DNA from: Xenococcaceae cyanobacterium MO_167.B27
Lineage (GTDB): Bacteria > Cyanobacteriota > Cyanobacteriia > Cyanobacteriales > Xenococcaceae
Length of the DNA: 46,831 nucleotides
NCBI GenBank assembly: GCA_030065935.1
Contig: JASJCP010000061.1
Location: forward strand, 1-46,831
Direction of reading: 5' to 3'
The notes under the pieces are model-generated. The model was not told the DNA's origin. It worked only from the letters and a program-made list of their open reading frames with translations, and did no database searches. Both the position numbers and the translations under genes were made by a program. The stretch's first letter is position 1. Each line of letters begins with the position of its first letter. Below are positions 46,019-46,831 of the stretch, piece after piece.

Positions 46019-46579
46019 TTACTCTTCCCACAGTCTATCTAATTGTGCTTTCCAAGCAGCTAAAAAACTATTTCTTTCTTCTGCTGGTTGGTCTAGACCG
46101 CCTAACATTCCTTCCTGATAAAATCTTTCGATCATTTGATATGTAACTTCTTTAGTTTGTCCTTGAGTTTTTGCAGCTTGGACAATCTCTCGAATACGGT
46201 TTTCGATAACTCCTTGAAAAGCTTGGGATAGTCCTTTTTCTGCTAATGATACCACAGATGCGATCGCGCTACAAAAGTCTTCTTCTGTTAAACTCTCTAA
46301 ACTGTGCTGAAACAGACCCCACAATACGTTTTGTCCTAAACCATATCTTGCTTCTCCTGTCCCATCAAAGTTCGCTTCCATCAGGTTTTCTAAGAAGGGT
46401 TGTGCATCTTTTTGAGCAGCTATGGGGGTTAAAATTCTTAACCAGGACCCATCATCAGATAAAAGGATTAAAATCCTAATTGTTTCATTCGCAACTTGCC
46501 AACTTTTATCTGTCTGTCTTTCAATAGTACTTTGGGGAAATATCTCACTGAGGATAATGGTAATTCTTTCTGCTTGCAT
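46019..46579 (-). CDS. Conserved unknown protein of about 186 residues
   Basis: A soluble 186-residue protein. The N-terminal half (SWQVANETIRILILLSDDGSWLRILTP) has alternating strands and the pattern of the YbjN/CesT-like fold, with LMEANFDGTGEARYGLGQNVLWGLFQHSLESL as a likely core. The C-terminal half is helical. I believe similar proteins are found across cyanobacteria, but I know no function. It may form an operon with the DUF2358 gene (37 bases apart). Confidence 0.65.
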   Translation of the reverse strand: MQAERITIILSEIFPQSTIERQTDKSWQVANETIRILILLSDDGSWLRILTPIAAQKDAQPFLENLMEANFDGTGEARYGLGQNVLWGLFQHSLESLTEEDFCSAIASVVSLAEKGLSQAFQGVIENRIREIVQAAKTQGQTKEVTYQMIERFYQEGMLGGLDQPAEERNSFLAAWKAQLDRLWEE

Positions 46580-46641
46580 AAAGTTAGGTTATTTTATTTC
46601 CGTCTAAATTCCGATAGCTATTTACTATTTTTAGTTGAACC

Positions 46642-46831
46642 TCCCTCGCGGGACACGAGGGATTCCCTTTTAGACTCTATCTCACGGCAATAGCCCCCGA
46701 CAGAACGCCATCACAGGGCAGTTTCTTGAACGAACAGCGAGTGGGGGAAAGCCGATCCGCTGTCTCTTGAATTCATTTCAAGAGCTTGTAAGCGGGAGTC
46801 CAAGACCGCGCTCGTCCGCTTAACCACGGGC
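46642..46831. repeat. GC-rich dispersed repeat at the window end
   Basis: It contains a hairpin TCCCTCG/CGAGGGA (46642-46662), a hairpin CTCTTGAA/TTCAAGAG (46764-46784), GTGGGGGAAAGCC (46741-46753) and GTCCAAGACCGC (46798-46809). The last two are inverted versions of motifs at 2173-2184 and 2124-2135, at nearly the same spacing. It may continue past the window. Confidence 0.6.

Noticed and set aside
46757-46831. Possible tRNA on the minus strand (GTGGTTAAGCGGAC looks like a D-arm)
   Set aside because: No full acceptor, anticodon or T-arm could be folded, and the segment is shared with the non-tRNA repeat near 2124; the window also ends here.

Overview
The window is cyanobacterial chromosome, AT-rich and dotted with the HIP1 octamer GCGATCGC. 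Marker genes that support this are acsF (aerobic chlorophyll cyclase), cp12 (Calvin-cycle switch), a DICT-domain histidine kinase, a Get3d-type ATPase, and several cyanobacterial domains of unknown function (DUF3352, DUF4168, DUF2358). The many giant signalling proteins and short intergenic repeats fit a large-genome lineage of unicellular, colonial or baeocyte-forming type, but the species cannot be named from this sequence. No rRNA, convincing tRNA or CRISPR array was seen.

Layout. 0.6-2.1 kb: sepF-proC, a cell-division/proline pair. 2.1-4.1 kb: a repeat-rich insertion zone holding a copy of the proC 3' end, a lone IS605-type right end, and a decayed IS200/IS605 element whose tnpA and tnpB have both lost their 5' ends. 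4.1-7.4 kb: a membrane C39-like peptidase, a DUF2780 protein, acsF, and divergent cp12. 7.4-10.7 kb: a second, tiny tnpB relic, an exported cell-wall amidase and a sulfotransferase-like gene. 10.85-13.9 kb: a tight three-gene operon of Ser/Thr kinase, small GTPase and an unrecognised partner; the kinase and the partner both end in Asp-Trp-Phe. 14.3-18.3 kb: histidine kinase, methyltransferase and fabG, separated by ACTGATT tandem repeats. 18.3-19.7 kb: a trypsin/TPR gene that looks broken.

20.4-31.1 kb: a DUF3352 protein, a cyclophilin with an RTX-like part and a C-terminal triple repeat, then an overlapping signalling pair (REC-GGDEF-EAL regulator and a 1718-residue pseudokinase/ATPase/GAF/histidine kinase). 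31.4-33.9 kb: a probable haem-oxygenase-like diiron enzyme and a DUF3179 protein, separated by a periodic repeat array. 34-40 kb: a conserved unknown, a DUF697 GTPase, an SDR, arfB, a fatty acyl-AMP ligase and a DUF4168 protein. 40.7-46.6 kb: Get3d, a 969-residue spondin/CHRD adhesin-like protein with the same C-terminal triple repeat as the cyclophilin, a DUF2358 protein and a conserved unknown. The last 200 bases are a GC-rich repeat related to one near 2.1 kb.

The best candidates for something new are (1) the kinase-GTPase-partner operon with shared DWF tails, (2) a 143-residue C-terminal module shared by two signal-peptide-less, extracellular-looking proteins 20 kb apart, which may be a sorting or secretion tag, and (3) the orphan diiron-oxygenase-like gene with the CAGTAA repeat array lying beyond it. 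All functional statements come from reading motifs by eye; no database search was possible.
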